A DNA stretch of 50,935 nt, taken from assembly GCF_008370645.1 (NCBI RefSeq), contig NZ_VTZN01000011.1, positions 1-50,935 of the forward strand, written 5' to 3'. Positions within the stretch are counted from its first letter, which is position 1. Every line of letters begins with the position of its first letter. The position numbers and the translations under genes were made by a program. A model generated the notes under the pieces. The model worked only from the letters and a program-made list of their open reading frames with translations, was not told the origin of the DNA and ran no database searches. This DNA is from Mycobacterium simiae. Its GTDB lineage: Bacteria > Actinomycetota > Actinomycetes > Mycobacteriales > Mycobacteriaceae. Shown piece after piece: positions 37,901-47,337 of this stretch.

Positions 37901-38704
37901 ATGGTGAGTGGACCCGCAGCAGACCTGTCCGGATGGTCGGTGGCACCCTTCACCGGTGGCGAGTACACCCACGATGTCTACCGCAAAGGATCTGGCCCCG
38001 GAGTGGTGCTGATCCCGGAGATACCAGGCATGCACCCGGGCGTGCTGGCGCTGGGTAATCACCTGGTGGACAACGGGTTCACCGTCGCCATCCCCTCACT
38101 GTTCGGCACGCCGGGGCGCGCGGTGTCGGCCGGGTATGTGGCGACCACGCTGGCCCGGGCCTGTGTGGCAAGAGAATTCGCGGCTATGGCCACCAACAAA
38201 CAGCGCCCGGTATCGGTGTTCCTGCGCGCGTTGGCGCGCGACCTCAATGCGTCGACGCCGGGCAAGGGCGTCGGTGTGATCGGCCAATGTCTCACCGGCG
38301 GCTTCGCTCTGGCCGCCGCTGTCGACGACAGCGTGCTGGCCCCCGTGCTCAGCCAGCCGTCGGTGCCGCTGCCGTTGACGGCTGCGCAGCGACGCGACCC
38401 CGGGCTGAGCGAAACGGAGCTCAGCGTCGTTACCGGTCGCTGCGCCAATGATGGCTTGTGCGCCATGGGATTACGGTTCAGTGCGGACAGGATGGTGCCG
38501 CGCGAACGGTTCCACGCACTGAAGGAGCGTCTTGGTGACGCCTTCGAGGTGGTCGAGATTGACTCCGGTCCGGGGAATGCGTACGGCTTCGGCCGGATGG
38601 CGCATTCGGTGCTGACCGAAGAGGTCCGTGAGGTGGACGGCCACCCGGCCTACGAAGCGCGCAAGCGCGTGGTCGAGTTCCTCACCGAGCGGCTGAGTCG
38701 GTAG
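37901..38704 (+). CDS. Dienelactone-hydrolase family protein
   Basis: A 267-residue alpha/beta hydrolase. The nucleophile elbow reads GQCLTGG, with the Cys typical of dienelactone hydrolases; the family Glu is likely in IPEIPGMH, and a His lies in RMAHSVL. The substrate is unknown. AGGGAG at 37893-37898 precedes ATG 37901. It follows the Rv1100-like gene closely. Its last 23 bp overlap the 3' end of the opposing permease gene. I do not recall this gene between Rv1100 and Rv1101c in M. tuberculosis. Confidence 0.88.
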   Translation: MVSGPAADLSGWSVAPFTGGEYTHDVYRKGSGPGVVLIPEIPGMHPGVLALGNHLVDNGFTVAIPSLFGTPGRAVSAGYVATTLARACVAREFAAMATNKQRPVSVFLRALARDLNASTPGKGVGVIGQCLTGGFALAAAVDDSVLAPVLSQPSVPLPLTAAQRRDPGLSETELSVVTGRCANDGLCAMGLRFSADRMVPRERFHALKERLGDAFEVVEIDSGPGNAYGFGRMAHSVLTEEVREVDGHPAYEARKRVVEFLTERLSR

Positions 38705-39842
38705 CCACGCTCACCGGCGCATTCCCGGTTCGGCGCGAGAGCCAGCTGCGACGGGCTGGTGGCGGGGCGTGGTGTTGCTGGAGTTCCACGCCCTTGTACA
38801 CCGCGAGGTAGACGTCGATGGTGGTGACGATGAGGATCATCAGCACCGGGCCGATGATGATGCCCCATGGGCCGAACATGCTGATACCGGCGAACACCGA
38901 CAGCAACATCAGCGCCGAATTTAGCCGCGCATCGCGCGGCACGAGAATCGGACGCAAGAAGTTGTCGATATTGGTGACCACCACGAGGTGCCAGAGGATG
39001 ACGAAGGCCCCGCCCCCGATATTGCCGTAGAAGATCATTCCGATGCCGAACGGAATTGTCACGATCCCGCCGCCCAGCGGAATGATGGACAGCGCAGTCA
39101 GCACAATCGCGAAGATGAAGAACCCGTTGTGAAATCCGGCCACGTAGATGGAAGCAGCGCCGGTTACGCCTTGGCACAGGGCTATGACGAACTGGCCGTT
39201 CACGGTGCCACGCACCATGGAGCCCACCTTGCGTAGGTACAAATCCGTAACTTCTTCACCCAGCGGATTGAGCTGGCTGATCAGTGTCCGCACTTTGTTC
39301 CGGTTCAGCAGCAGCGCGACAAATACGTACAGAAAGATGATGGCTGAGGTGATTGCGCCGGCGAGACTTCCCGCCGCGCCTTGCAGGACATGCAGCAGCC
39401 ACATGCCGACCGTGCGGGCCGCCGAGATCATCGTGGATCGCAGCATCTCGGCGGTGACGGTGACGTGCAAAAACGGTACCTGCGCCAGCACGTCATTGAT
39501 CAGGTGCAGTACTTTGTCGCCGAGCTGGCTGGGATCGGTCGTCTGGAACCACGCGGCGACGTTGTCGATCATGCGGGCGATCTGGACTACGGCCAGTACC
39601 ACCAAGAGCCCGACTGGAAGGAAGACACTGGCTAGTGCCGTCAACACCGTGCACGCGGCCGACAAACCGGTGCTTAGGCGTTTGTTGAACCAGTTGAACA
39701 GCGGCGTGAACAGATACGCGCCGACCGCTGCCACCACCATGAGGACGAAGTAGTTCCGCAGGAAGTACGCGCCGAACAGCAGCGCGATGAGCGTCAGGAC
39801 CGCCAGAGCGCGCTTCTGAGTGAGCGTGAATTCGGTGTTCAT
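38682..39842 (-). CDS. AI-2E family transporter (Rv1101c-like)
   Basis: A 386-residue membrane protein of the AI-2 exporter (TqsA/PerM) family with about eight helices. Diagnostic segments are GGGIVTIPFGIGMI and the late block VPRDARLNSALMLLSVFAGISMFGP is partly visible as SALMLLSVFAG. Substrates in mycobacteria are unknown. ATG 39842 gives the family start; 72 more open codons upstream look non-coding. Stop overlaps the dienelactone-hydrolase-like gene by 23 bp tail to tail. In M. tuberculosis mazEF3 lies upstream of it; here it does not. Confidence 0.9.
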   Translation of the reverse strand: MNTEFTLTQKRALAVLTLIALLFGAYFLRNYFVLMVVAAVGAYLFTPLFNWFNKRLSTGLSAACTVLTALASVFLPVGLLVVLAVVQIARMIDNVAAWFQTTDPSQLGDKVLHLINDVLAQVPFLHVTVTAEMLRSTMISAARTVGMWLLHVLQGAAGSLAGAITSAIIFLYVFVALLLNRNKVRTLISQLNPLGEEVTDLYLRKVGSMVRGTVNGQFVIALCQGVTGAASIYVAGFHNGFFIFAIVLTALSIIPLGGGIVTIPFGIGMIFYGNIGGGAFVILWHLVVVTNIDNFLRPILVPRDARLNSALMLLSVFAGISMFGPWGIIIGPVLMILIVTTIDVYLAVYKGVELQQHHAPPPARRSWLSRRTGNAPVSVATDSAAR

Positions 39843-40044
39843 TGCTGACCGGGTCCGCCCTCCGCGTCGGTGTCGAGCGCAACCATAACCGGAGGCGGTG
39901 GGCCTAGTCAGGTTATCTGGGCGCAAGCGGTTGCTGTGCTGACCCTCCCAGGTGGGTGGCAGACGTCCAGCATCGCCCCGTGGCCGCATCGCGCAACTGG
40001 TCGTTAACCTAATGCTAAGCACGGGGTTAGGAGCTTTTGGGCGT

Positions 40045-41589
40045 ATGGCGATCAACAACTGTGTGGTCGAAACCAGCTACGGCGCGGTGCGAGGCATCGA
40101 CGACGGTTGCGTCAGGGTGTGGAAAGGCATCAGATACGCCGCGCCGCCCGTGGGCGACCTGCGTTTCCGCGCGCCAGAGCCACCCGAGCGGTGGACAGAG
40201 GTTGCCGACGCCACCCTGTTTGGCCCGGCTTGCCCGCAACCGCCCATTCCAAACGTGCCGCTCGAGCTGGGCGCGCCGCAGCGCGAGGACTGCCTAAGGC
40301 TGAACATCTGGGCGCCCGCCGATACCCAACCGGGTGGCGGAAAACCGGTGATGGTCTGGCTGCACGGCGGCGCGTACATGTTTGGGTCCGGCAGCCAGCC
40401 TCTCTATGATGGCCGCAGATTGGCCCAATCCGGTGATGTTGTGGTGGTGACGGTCAATTATCGGCTCGGAGCGCTGGGCTTTCTCGACTTGTCCTCGTTC
40501 AGCAGCGCGCGGCGGCGCTTCGATTCCAATATCGGCTTGCGTGATGCGCTGGCCGCGCTGCGTTGGGTACGTGACAACATCGCCGGCTTCGGCGGCGATC
40601 CCGGACGGGTCACACTGTTCGGTGAATCCGCTGGGGCCGGGATCGTCACGACCCTGCTGGCCACTTCAGCGGCTCAAGGCTTGTTCGCTCGGGCGATCGC
40701 CCAGAGCTCACCGGCCACCTCGGTATACGACCGCGGCCGAGCGCAACGCGTGGCGGCCTGCATTCTCGATAGGCTGGGCATCGACCCCTCCGATGTGCAC
40801 CGGGTTCCCTTGGTGCCCACCACTGCGCTCATGGCTGCGGCCAAAGAAGTGTTCGACGAAGTGCCGGTCCACAACCCCGGCACGCTGGCGTTCGTTCCCA
40901 TCGTCGATGGCGACGTGCTGACCGACTATCCGGTAAAGCTGGCGCAGGAGGGCCGTTCGCAACCGGTCCCGTTGATCATCGGCACCAACAAGCATGAGGC
41001 AGCGCTATTTCGGTTGATGAGGTCGCCGCTGATGCCGATCACGCCGCACGCGATCACGTCGATGTTTAACGAGATTGCTGCCGAACAGCCCGACCTGCAG
41101 TTGCCGACTGAGGAGGAGATGGGGCTGGTGTACTCCCGGATTCGGCGTAGGTCTAGGCCGGTGAGTATTGCCACCGATGTCGGCTTCCGGATGCCTTCGG
41201 TGTGGTTGGCTGATGGCCACAGCAGGGTGGCGCCGGTGTATCTTTACCGTTTCGACTACTCGACGCCGCTGCTCAAACTGCTGCTGGTGCGAGCCGCCCA
41301 TGCCACCGAATTGCCTTACATCTGGGGCAATCTGGGTGGGCCTCACGATCCGACGCTACGGCTCGGTGGTGCCAAGACCGCCAAGGCGGTGTCGCGAAGA
41401 GTGCGGACCCGGTGGGTCAACTTCGCTGCGCGGGGCAAGCCCGTGGGCGCGGCCGGCGAACCGGAATGGCCAGCATACGACGAGGCCGACCGACGCTGCC
41501 TGATCATCGACAGGAGCGACATCGTCGCGCGCGATCTGGACGCGCACATCCGAGCAACCTGGGGTGGCGAGGTTGTGAGCTTTCGCTGA
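40045..41589 (+). CDS. Type-B carboxylesterase/para-nitrobenzyl esterase, intact
   Basis: A 514-residue carboxylesterase. Motifs in order: EDCLRLNIWAP, oxyanion HGGAYMFGSG, nucleophile GESAGAG, the acid in NKHEAALF and the catalytic His in HATELPY. It would hydrolyse bulky carboxyl esters. ATG 40045 has AGGAG 11 nt upstream. In M. tuberculosis the corresponding locus is annotated as two fragments, Rv1104 and Rv1105; here the frame is unbroken, so this may show the ancestral, working form. Confidence 0.92.
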   Translation: MAINNCVVETSYGAVRGIDDGCVRVWKGIRYAAPPVGDLRFRAPEPPERWTEVADATLFGPACPQPPIPNVPLELGAPQREDCLRLNIWAPADTQPGGGKPVMVWLHGGAYMFGSGSQPLYDGRRLAQSGDVVVVTVNYRLGALGFLDLSSFSSARRRFDSNIGLRDALAALRWVRDNIAGFGGDPGRVTLFGESAGAGIVTTLLATSAAQGLFARAIAQSSPATSVYDRGRAQRVAACILDRLGIDPSDVHRVPLVPTTALMAAAKEVFDEVPVHNPGTLAFVPIVDGDVLTDYPVKLAQEGRSQPVPLIIGTNKHEAALFRLMRSPLMPITPHAITSMFNEIAAEQPDLQLPTEEEMGLVYSRIRRRSRPVSIATDVGFRMPSVWLADGHSRVAPVYLYRFDYSTPLLKLLLVRAAHATELPYIWGNLGGPHDPTLRLGGAKTAKAVSRRVRTRWVNFAARGKPVGAAGEPEWPAYDEADRRCLIIDRSDIVARDLDAHIRATWGGEVVSFR

Positions 41590-41604
41590 AACCTATCTAG
41601 GTCT

Positions 41605-41619
41605 GGCCGGAAACCGGCC
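41605..41619. terminator. Short GC hairpin after the carboxylesterase gene
   Basis: GGCCGG-AAA-CCGGCC forms a perfect 6-bp stem 16 nt beyond the esterase stop, between convergent genes. No T-run follows. It is a candidate terminator for the esterase transcript. Confidence 0.4.
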
Positions 41620-41705
41620 GCACGGACCCACCGCGGCGACTCTCGTCGAACATGGCGGTCCGATGGTCAGGCCGCGGGCCTTCGGCCGATGCCGCGCCCT
41701 GCACG

Positions 41706-42827
41706 CTATTCCGGCGGTGAAGTGTCGACCACAGACACCAGGTGGGGTTTGGCTGCCGCCTTGACCTGCGCAAAAAGATCTTTGTAGTAGGGCAGGCATT
41801 CGGCAAGGGCCTGCTCGGTGGTGAACAGTGGGCGATAGCCCAGATCACGCTCGGCCTTGCCGATGGAAAAGTAGTTGTCAAGGTAAATCCGTTCCACCGC
41901 AAGGGGTTCCAGTGGCGGCTTGGGCAGCCGGAACCGGAAATGCAGCCACTGCCATACAGACATGATGTCGCGCACCAGCCGGCCAGGTATCCGTATCCGC
42001 GGCCAACTTTCGCCACACGCCGTGACCACCGGTCGGGCGAACTCGAACATGTTGATCGGCTCGCCGTCGTTAATGAAATATGCTTGCCCGGGTGCGGTCC
42101 CCCCGGCCACCAAGTGCTGCGCGGCCAGGATGAAACCGTGAATGAGGTTGTCCACGTAGGAGTTATCCAGCCGGGTCGACTTACGGCCGACCAACACCTT
42201 GACCTGGCCTTTGACGACGCTTTCGAACAGCTTGCGGAACATCGTCTGGTCGCCTCGGCCCCAGATGCCACTGGGTCGGATCGAGCAGGTCAGCATGCCG
42301 TCGACACCGTTCTGCGACAGCACATATCGTTCAGCCACCACCTTGGTCTCGGTGTAGAGGTCGTTGAACCGAGTGGTGTACGGCATCGTCTCGTCACCGC
42401 CGGTGATGTTCTGGCCACCCATCACCACGCTGTTGGATGCCGTGTAGACGAAGCGTTTGACCCCTGCCTGCTGGCCGCTTCGCACCAGGTTCTCGGTGCC
42501 GCCGACGTTAACCGAGAAGCTGCGCTGTCGGTATTCGTCGGTCACCGAAGCGCCGCCCATCAGATCGATGATTGCCGCCGTGTGGAAGATGGTGTCGATG
42601 CCGTCGACCGCCGCCGCGCAGGTAGCCGCGTCGGTAATGTCACCGCGCAGCACCTCCAGCTTCGGATGCTGGGGCAGTGGCGACGGCGCGCGGTCGAAGG
42701 ACCGCACCTGGTATCCCCGATCCAGCAACGTGCGGACCAGGTTGGCGCCAACGAAGCCGGAGCCGCCGGTGACCAGGACGCGCCCGAGTTCGGTTGTCAG
42801 TGATGCATCACCCATGCGGCGAAGCAT
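41706..42827 (-). CDS. 3beta-hydroxysteroid dehydrogenase / cholesterol dehydrogenase (Rv1106c-like)
   Basis: A 373-residue short-chain dehydrogenase/reductase of the extended 3beta-HSD type. It oxidises the 3-hydroxyl of cholesterol and isomerises the double bond, the entry to cholesterol breakdown. The NAD motif GGSGFVGANL is at about 21-30 and the catalytic pair is in LYTETKVVAE (Tyr and Lys, YxxxK). RPSGIWGRGD follows. It is close to recalled M. tuberculosis Rv1106c. A KstR-type palindrome sits 4 nt before the ATG, so control by cholesterol breakdown products is likely. Confidence 0.95.
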   Translation of the reverse strand: MLRRMGDASLTTELGRVLVTGGSGFVGANLVRTLLDRGYQVRSFDRAPSPLPQHPKLEVLRGDITDAATCAAAVDGIDTIFHTAAIIDLMGGASVTDEYRQRSFSVNVGGTENLVRSGQQAGVKRFVYTASNSVVMGGQNITGGDETMPYTTRFNDLYTETKVVAERYVLSQNGVDGMLTCSIRPSGIWGRGDQTMFRKLFESVVKGQVKVLVGRKSTRLDNSYVDNLIHGFILAAQHLVAGGTAPGQAYFINDGEPINMFEFARPVVTACGESWPRIRIPGRLVRDIMSVWQWLHFRFRLPKPPLEPLAVERIYLDNYFSIGKAERDLGYRPLFTTEQALAECLPYYKDLFAQVKAAAKPHLVSVVDTSPPE

Positions 42828-42830
42828 AAC

Positions 42831-42844
42831 TGAAACGTGTTCCA
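42831..42844. promoter_or_regulatory. KstR-type operator upstream of the steroid dehydrogenase
   Basis: TGAAACGTGTTCCA matches the palindromic consensus TnnAACnnGTTnnA of KstR, the TetR repressor of cholesterol catabolism in mycobacteria, at every fixed base. It ends only 3 nt before the start codon of the 3beta-HSD gene, a position that would block the start of transcription. The match is seen directly; binding by KstR is inferred. Confidence 0.8.
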
Positions 42845-42881
42845 GTTCGGAATAACTATTCGCGTCCAGAACCGGTGCGTG

Positions 42882-43163
42882 TCAGTTTGCCTCAGTCTCA
42901 TCGGCCGTGCCGACAGCCAGTGCATCGGTCACCCGCTGGCGCGCGCCAGCTAAGTGTTCTTCACAACTTTTGGCGAGTTGTTCTCCTCTTTCCCAGAGCT
43001 TTAGCGACGTCTCGAGGTCGAGTCCGCCTTGCTCGAGAAGACGGACGACCTCAATTAGCTCGTCCCGGCAGTCTTCATAGCCGAGTTGACTAATAGGTGT
43101 AGTAGAGCTAGCCGTCTCGTTGGTGGCGTTGTTGGTGTCGTTGTTGGTGTCGTCAGCACCCAT
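42882..43163 (-). CDS. xseB: Exodeoxyribonuclease VII small subunit
   Basis: A 93-residue protein that forms ExoVII with XseA and degrades single-stranded DNA. The family core [19 protein letters not shown] and [13 protein letters not shown] is present. ATG 43163 has AAGGA 7 nt upstream. The N-terminus carries a short Asn/Thr/Asp-rich tract from a 12-bp tandem repeat, so it is longer than usual. It overlaps xseA by 11 bp. Confidence 0.93.
   Translation of the reverse strand: MGADDTNNDTNNATNETASSTTPISQLGYEDCRDELIEVVRLLEQGGLDLETSLKLWERGEQLAKSCEEHLAGARQRVTDALAVGTADETEAN
43128..43151. repeat. 12-bp tandem repeat inside xseB
   Basis: GTTGTTGGTGTC occurs twice head to tail (43128-43139, 43140-43151), with a related half unit beside it. 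On the coding strand it gives the repeated residues DTNN. In-frame repeat units like this can vary in number between strains without breaking the gene. Confidence 0.6.
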
Positions 43164-44400
43164 CAGTACGTCCTTCACTTACCGCCGCGATTGCGCCGTC
43201 GGCAACCCGCACCCGCAGTCTGGTGCCTGCCGGCGCCTCGTGGACTGAGCGGAGCACCTCCATCGGATGGCCCGCCTCCGAAACCCTCTGCACCACTGCG
43301 TAACCGCGGGCGAGCGTCGCGGCCGGGCCTAGCGTCGTCAGCCGTGCGGACAGATGGCCGACGCGCTCGGTTTCGGCGGCGACCAGCCGGGTGATGTCCC
43401 GACGCAGCGCTGAACGGGCGCGATGGACTTCTTCAGTGCGGGTCGCCAGTGCTCGCAGTGGGTCGGCCAGCACCGGTCGGCTGCGCAGCGCGGCCAGTGC
43501 TCGTTGCTCACGGGTAACCCAGTTGCGCAGCGCTTGAGCACTGCGCCGGCGCAGATCCTTGATCAACCGCTGCTCGGCAGCGGTATCCGGGACGACTTTC
43601 TTGGCCGCGTCGGTGGGGGTGGCGGCGCGCAGATCGGCGACCAGATCGCAGAGCGGATTGTCGGGTTCGTGACCGACCGCGCTGATTACCGGCGTGCGGC
43701 AGGCCGAGATCGCGCGGCACAACGTCTCGTCGGAAAACGGCAGCAGGTCTTCGACACTTCCACCGCCACGGGCGAGCACGATCACGTCCACCTCGAGGTG
43801 TCGGTCAAGTTCACGCAGCGCCTCGACGATCTGTACCACGGCGCCAGGACCCTGCACGGCGGTGTTGCGCACGGCGAACCGCGCTGCCGGCCAGCGCGCG
43901 GCGGCCACCGTCATCACGTCACGCTCGGCGGCGCTGGCGCGACCGGTGATCACCCCAATCATGTTGGGTAAGAATGGAATCGGCCGCTTCAGTCGCGGAT
44001 CGAATAGTCCCTCGGCCGCCAGCAACCGCCGCAACCGATCGATGCGGGCCAGCAGCTCACCAACTCCGACGGCTCGAATCTCGCTGAGCCGCAAGGAGAA
44101 TGTGCCCCGCCCCGTGTAGAACGAGGGCTTGCCGCAGACCACCACCTGGGTACCCTCGGCCAATTTCACTGGGGCGCCGAGTATCAGTTCGCGCGGGCAG
44201 GTCACATTCAGTGACATGTCAGCGGCGGGATCGCGCAGCACCATGAACACTGTCTTGGCGTTCGGTCGTATGGTTACCTGGGCTAATTGCCCCTCCACCC
44301 AGACCGTACCCAGTCTGTCGATCCAGCCAGCGACCCGGATGGCTACCGCACGTACCGGGAACGGATTCTCGGCCGAATTTGGTTCTGCGGCTCGGGTCAC
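43153..44400 (-). CDS. xseA: Exodeoxyribonuclease VII large subunit
   Basis: A 415-residue catalytic subunit of ExoVII. An OB-fold (about 15-115, with [10 protein letters not shown]) precedes the nuclease domain with [30 protein letters not shown] and [17 protein letters not shown], then a helical C-terminus that binds XseB. The GTG start overlaps the stop of the Rv1109c-like gene by 4 nt (GTGA), and the end overlaps xseB, so the three are one operon. Confidence 0.95.
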   Translation of the reverse strand: MTRAAEPNSAENPFPVRAVAIRVAGWIDRLGTVWVEGQLAQVTIRPNAKTVFMVLRDPAADMSLNVTCPRELILGAPVKLAEGTQVVVCGKPSFYTGRGTFSLRLSEIRAVGVGELLARIDRLRRLLAAEGLFDPRLKRPIPFLPNMIGVITGRASAAERDVMTVAAARWPAARFAVRNTAVQGPGAVVQIVEALRELDRHLEVDVIVLARGGGSVEDLLPFSDETLCRAISACRTPVISAVGHEPDNPLCDLVADLRAATPTDAAKKVVPDTAAEQRLIKDLRRRSAQALRNWVTREQRALAALRSRPVLADPLRALATRTEEVHRARSALRRDITRLVAAETERVGHLSARLTTLGPAATLARGYAVVQRVSEAGHPMEVLRSVHEAPAGTRLRVRVADGAIAAVSEGRTDGC

Positions 44401-45005
44401 TTGGCGGTCGCGCGAGTGATCCTGTTGGCGAGCAACGTCTGGAACGGGGCGCGCGCCTTGGTTGCCTGCTCATAGGCCAGTAGGACTTCGAGATCGGTCA
44501 CGTCCAGCGCTGGGAGCCTGGCGCGCAGCTGAGCTAGCGTCAGCGATGCATAGTCGAGTTCGCTGGCGATCGCCGGTGCGGGAACAGTCGGGCTGGATGA
44601 CGACGTCTTCGGTTGTCTGGCCGGTGTCGGCTGCGCCGCTGCGGCGTTGGACTCCGTCGGGTCGGATATCGAGTACAACGCGAACCGCCCCTCCGATCGG
44701 CGATCGGCATCAATAGTGTCGGCACCGGGCAGCGCAGCAAGCCCCTGCAGGTCCTCCGGAAGGTCCTCGTCGAAGGTTGCCCATTCCGGCTGCTCGTCTT
44801 TTGGCGGAAACAGCGACTCCAATGTGTTGTCGCCCTTGATGACCAGTTCGGCCAGGTTCTGCTGGAAGCGCATGACGATGTGCGCAGCCTGGCTGACCAA
44901 GGTCATCGGATACATCAGGATGGTTCGCGGCAGTTTCATCGTCTCCTCGACGGCGACTGTCGCCGCGCCGACTAGTAGCCGAACCCCGTACGGTGCAGTA
45001 GCCAT
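44397..45005 (-). CDS. Rv1109c-like protein, possibly lipid-droplet associated
   Basis: A 202-residue protein with an amphipathic N-terminus (1-60), an acidic middle, a Ser/Pro/Ala-rich linker and a conserved C-terminal helical module: [18 protein letters not shown], then [15 protein letters not shown]. Rv1109c relatives are, to my memory, named lipid droplet-associated proteins in some annotation sets; I cannot verify this. The C-terminal module recurs in several actinobacterial proteins. First gene of the xse operon. Confidence 0.8.
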   Translation of the reverse strand: MATAPYGVRLLVGAATVAVEETMKLPRTILMYPMTLVSQAAHIVMRFQQNLAELVIKGDNTLESLFPPKDEQPEWATFDEDLPEDLQGLAALPGADTIDADRRSEGRFALYSISDPTESNAAAAQPTPARQPKTSSSSPTVPAPAIASELDYASLTLAQLRARLPALDVTDLEVLLAYEQATKARAPFQTLLANRITRATAK

Positions 45006-45115
45006 GGGTCCAAGACTGCCTTAAGGGGCCGCGAACGCCAAGCTAGCCGCGGTGTGATGGGCATATCGATCCCTGAAATGGCCCGGCCGCGTCGTTGGAA
45101 CGTACCCTGAATGTC

Positions 45116-46123
45116 ATGGTGCCGACTGTTGACATGGGGATTCCCGGCGCATCGAGGTCGGTGGCCTCCGAAGGTGGTGTCCCGCATCGCAAGCGGGTAC
45201 TGCTGGCCGAGCCGCGGGGTTACTGCGCAGGTGTGGACCGGGCCGTCGAAACGGTCGAACGAGCCCTGGACAAGCACGGCGCCCCTGTCTACGTGCGTCA
45301 CGAGATCGTGCACAACCGGCACGTCGTTGAGACGTTGACGAAGGCCGGGGCGGTGTTCGTCGAGGAAACCGACCAGGTTCCGGAGGGAGCCATCGTGGTG
45401 TTCTCCGCGCACGGGGTCGCGCCCACGGTGTATGCAGCTGCGGCCGAGCGTAATTTGCAGACCATCGACGCCACGTGTCCACTGGTCACCAAGGTGCACA
45501 ACGAGGCCAGGCGCTTCGCCCGCGACGATTACGACATCCTGTTGATTGGTCACGAGGGTCATGAGGAGGTCATCGGCACTGCCGGGGAGGCGCCCGACCA
45601 CGTACAACTGGTCGACGGGGTGGCAGCCGTCGATGCCGTGACCGTGCGCAATGCGGATAGGGTCGTCTGGCTATCGCAGACCACCCTGTCGGTCGACGAG
45701 ACCATGGAGATCGTCGAGAAGCTACGTCAGCGGTTCCCGAGATTGCAGGATCCGCCCAGTGACGACATCTGCTATGCGACTCAGAATCGACAGGTCGCGG
45801 TCAAGGCGATGGCACCTGAATGTGAGCTGGTGATCGTCGTCGGCTCACCCAACTCATCGAACTCGGTGCGGCTAGTTGAGGTGGCGCTGGGCGCCGGGGC
45901 GCGGGCGGCTCACTTGGTCGATTGGGCCGACGACATCGACCCGGCGTGGTTGCACGGTGTCGTCACTGTCGGTGTCACGTCCGGGGCCTCGGTTCCCGAG
46001 GTGCTGGTGCGCGGCGTGCTGGAACGCCTGGCCGAGTTGGGTTACGACATGGTGCAACCGGTGACGACAGCCAACGAAACGCTGGTATTTGCGCTGCCCC
46101 GGGAGATCCGCTCGGCTCGGTGA
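45116..46123 (+). CDS. ispH: 4-hydroxy-3-methylbut-2-enyl diphosphate reductase IspH
   Basis: A 335-residue iron-sulfur enzyme that makes IPP and DMAPP in the last step of the MEP pathway. All three cluster cysteines are seen: GYCAGV (C37), [10 protein letters not shown] and [11 protein letters not shown]. The proton-donor Glu is in [15 protein letters not shown] at 45103-45108 lies 7 nt before ATG 45116, which suggests a leaderless transcript. Length equals recalled M. tuberculosis IspH (Rv1110). It supplies precursors for the Z-FPP synthase elsewhere in this window. Confidence 0.96.
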   Translation: MVPTVDMGIPGASRSVASEGGVPHRKRVLLAEPRGYCAGVDRAVETVERALDKHGAPVYVRHEIVHNRHVVETLTKAGAVFVEETDQVPEGAIVVFSAHGVAPTVYAAAAERNLQTIDATCPLVTKVHNEARRFARDDYDILLIGHEGHEEVIGTAGEAPDHVQLVDGVAAVDAVTVRNADRVVWLSQTTLSVDETMEIVEKLRQRFPRLQDPPSDDICYATQNRQVAVKAMAPECELVIVVGSPNSSNSVRLVEVALGAGARAAHLVDWADDIDPAWLHGVVTVGVTSGASVPEVLVRGVLERLAELGYDMVQPVTTANETLVFALPREIRSAR

Positions 46124-46140
46124 GGTCGTCTCAGACGGGC

Positions 46141-47337
46141 TTAGACGTCGAATTCCCAGGATTCCGGCTGCGGTGTACGCGGAGGGCGGGAATGAATCCG
46201 GCGATCTGAGCGCGGCTCATCACGCGGCACCTCGCGCACTTCATCACGAGGGGTGGCTCCGCGGTAGCGTACCTGGGCAATCGGGTGGTGTGCTGGGTTG
46301 GCGCTGGTCGAGCCGCTCGGGGTGGTCCGCCGGCGCGGCGGCTGGTACGGCTCATACGGCTCGTAACGGGCACCCCGGCGCTCGTACCGGTTTACCGGCT
46401 CGGCGGGGCCGGCCGACTCAGGCGGCTCGTAGCTGCGGTAGGGATCGAACCGGCTGCTACGCGGCATAGGCCGCTCATAGGGGTTGCGACGGGTGTGCGG
46501 GTCGCGTCGCGCTTCGCTTGGCGGCTGCCCGGGATCGACCTGCGGCCGGGGGCGGCGCGATCGACGGAGTTGTTCGGGGGCCTCGTCCGTGCGGGGGGCC
46601 TGGCGGCGGCGGCGCGCACGTTCGGCAGTCGGGTCGGGTGGGTCGTCGACCGGTGGTCGGTTATGCCGTGATCGGGTTCGGTCGGTACGGCGGCTAGCAC
46701 TGCGACTGCTTCGGGTGGACCGACTGCTTCTCGATGGACGGCCGATCGCGTGGGACGGCTGTGAACCTGCGTCGGCAGCCTCGTCGCCGGTGTCGTCGGA
46801 ATCGTGGGCCAGCAACCCGCTCAGTTTCGACACGATTTTGTTGAGGACAGCCGATCGGGTGCTGGCGGTAGCCGTGCCGTCCTCGGCTTTTGCGGCCGCG
46901 GTCGATCGTTGGGTCATACCCAAGTACCACCTGACCAGGCCAACCAGCAACACAGCTCCAGCGGTGCCCAGCATGAGCGGGAAGCGTTCGATGAGCGGAT
47001 AGCCGCAATTGATCAGGAGATCCTTGAACTTGTCGACCCTGCCGCCGTGGAACAGCCAGTAGGCGCCGGGGACCGCGAAGAAAAGGATCAGCGGCGGCTG
47101 GATGACTGCCGTAAAGACACCCGACTGGCGCACAGCCAGCACTGCTACCAGGCAGCCCGCGATGTAAAAGCCGGCGAAAACGTGCGTCAATTCCTTGTGG
47201 CCGGCGTCGAACGCATACCCCACCACCGTCGCGGTGGCGGCTATCAGTACGGCTGCCCACCACGGCACACCAGGGATGTTGGGGACGATTGAGCGGTGAC
47301 TTGGCTCCACCGCTGTACTCGCCCGCCGCGTTGACAC
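46141..47337 (-). CDS. DUF6542-type membrane protein with Arg-rich tail (Rv1111c-like)
   Basis: A 398-residue protein. Four or so hydrophobic helices occupy residues 24-140. The rest is a long, probably disordered tail, first Ser/Arg-rich (RSSRSTRSSRS), then Arg/Pro/Tyr-rich with repeated YEP and RYE turns. Function unknown. GTG 47337 follows a TACGGT -10 element (minus strand, 47344-47349) by 6 nt. It converges with ispH with only 17 bp between. Confidence 0.85.
   Translation of the reverse strand: MSTRRASTAVEPSHRSIVPNIPGVPWWAAVLIAATATVVGYAFDAGHKELTHVFAGFYIAGCLVAVLAVRQSGVFTAVIQPPLILFFAVPGAYWLFHGGRVDKFKDLLINCGYPLIERFPLMLGTAGAVLLVGLVRWYLGMTQRSTAAAKAEDGTATASTRSAVLNKIVSKLSGLLAHDSDDTGDEAADAGSQPSHAIGRPSRSSRSTRSSRSASRRTDRTRSRHNRPPVDDPPDPTAERARRRRQAPRTDEAPEQLRRSRRPRPQVDPGQPPSEARRDPHTRRNPYERPMPRSSRFDPYRSYEPPESAGPAEPVNRYERRGARYEPYEPYQPPRRRTTPSGSTSANPAHHPIAQVRYRGATPRDEVREVPRDEPRSDRRIHSRPPRTPQPESWEFDV

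Noticed and set aside
39952..40044. Longer N-terminus for the carboxylesterase
   Set aside because: No ribosome site; ATG 40045 with AGGAG upstream starts right at the conserved domain.
41742..42803. 353-codon frame antisense to the 3beta-HSD gene
   Set aside because: Shadow frame; the opposite strand encodes a well-conserved dehydrogenase.
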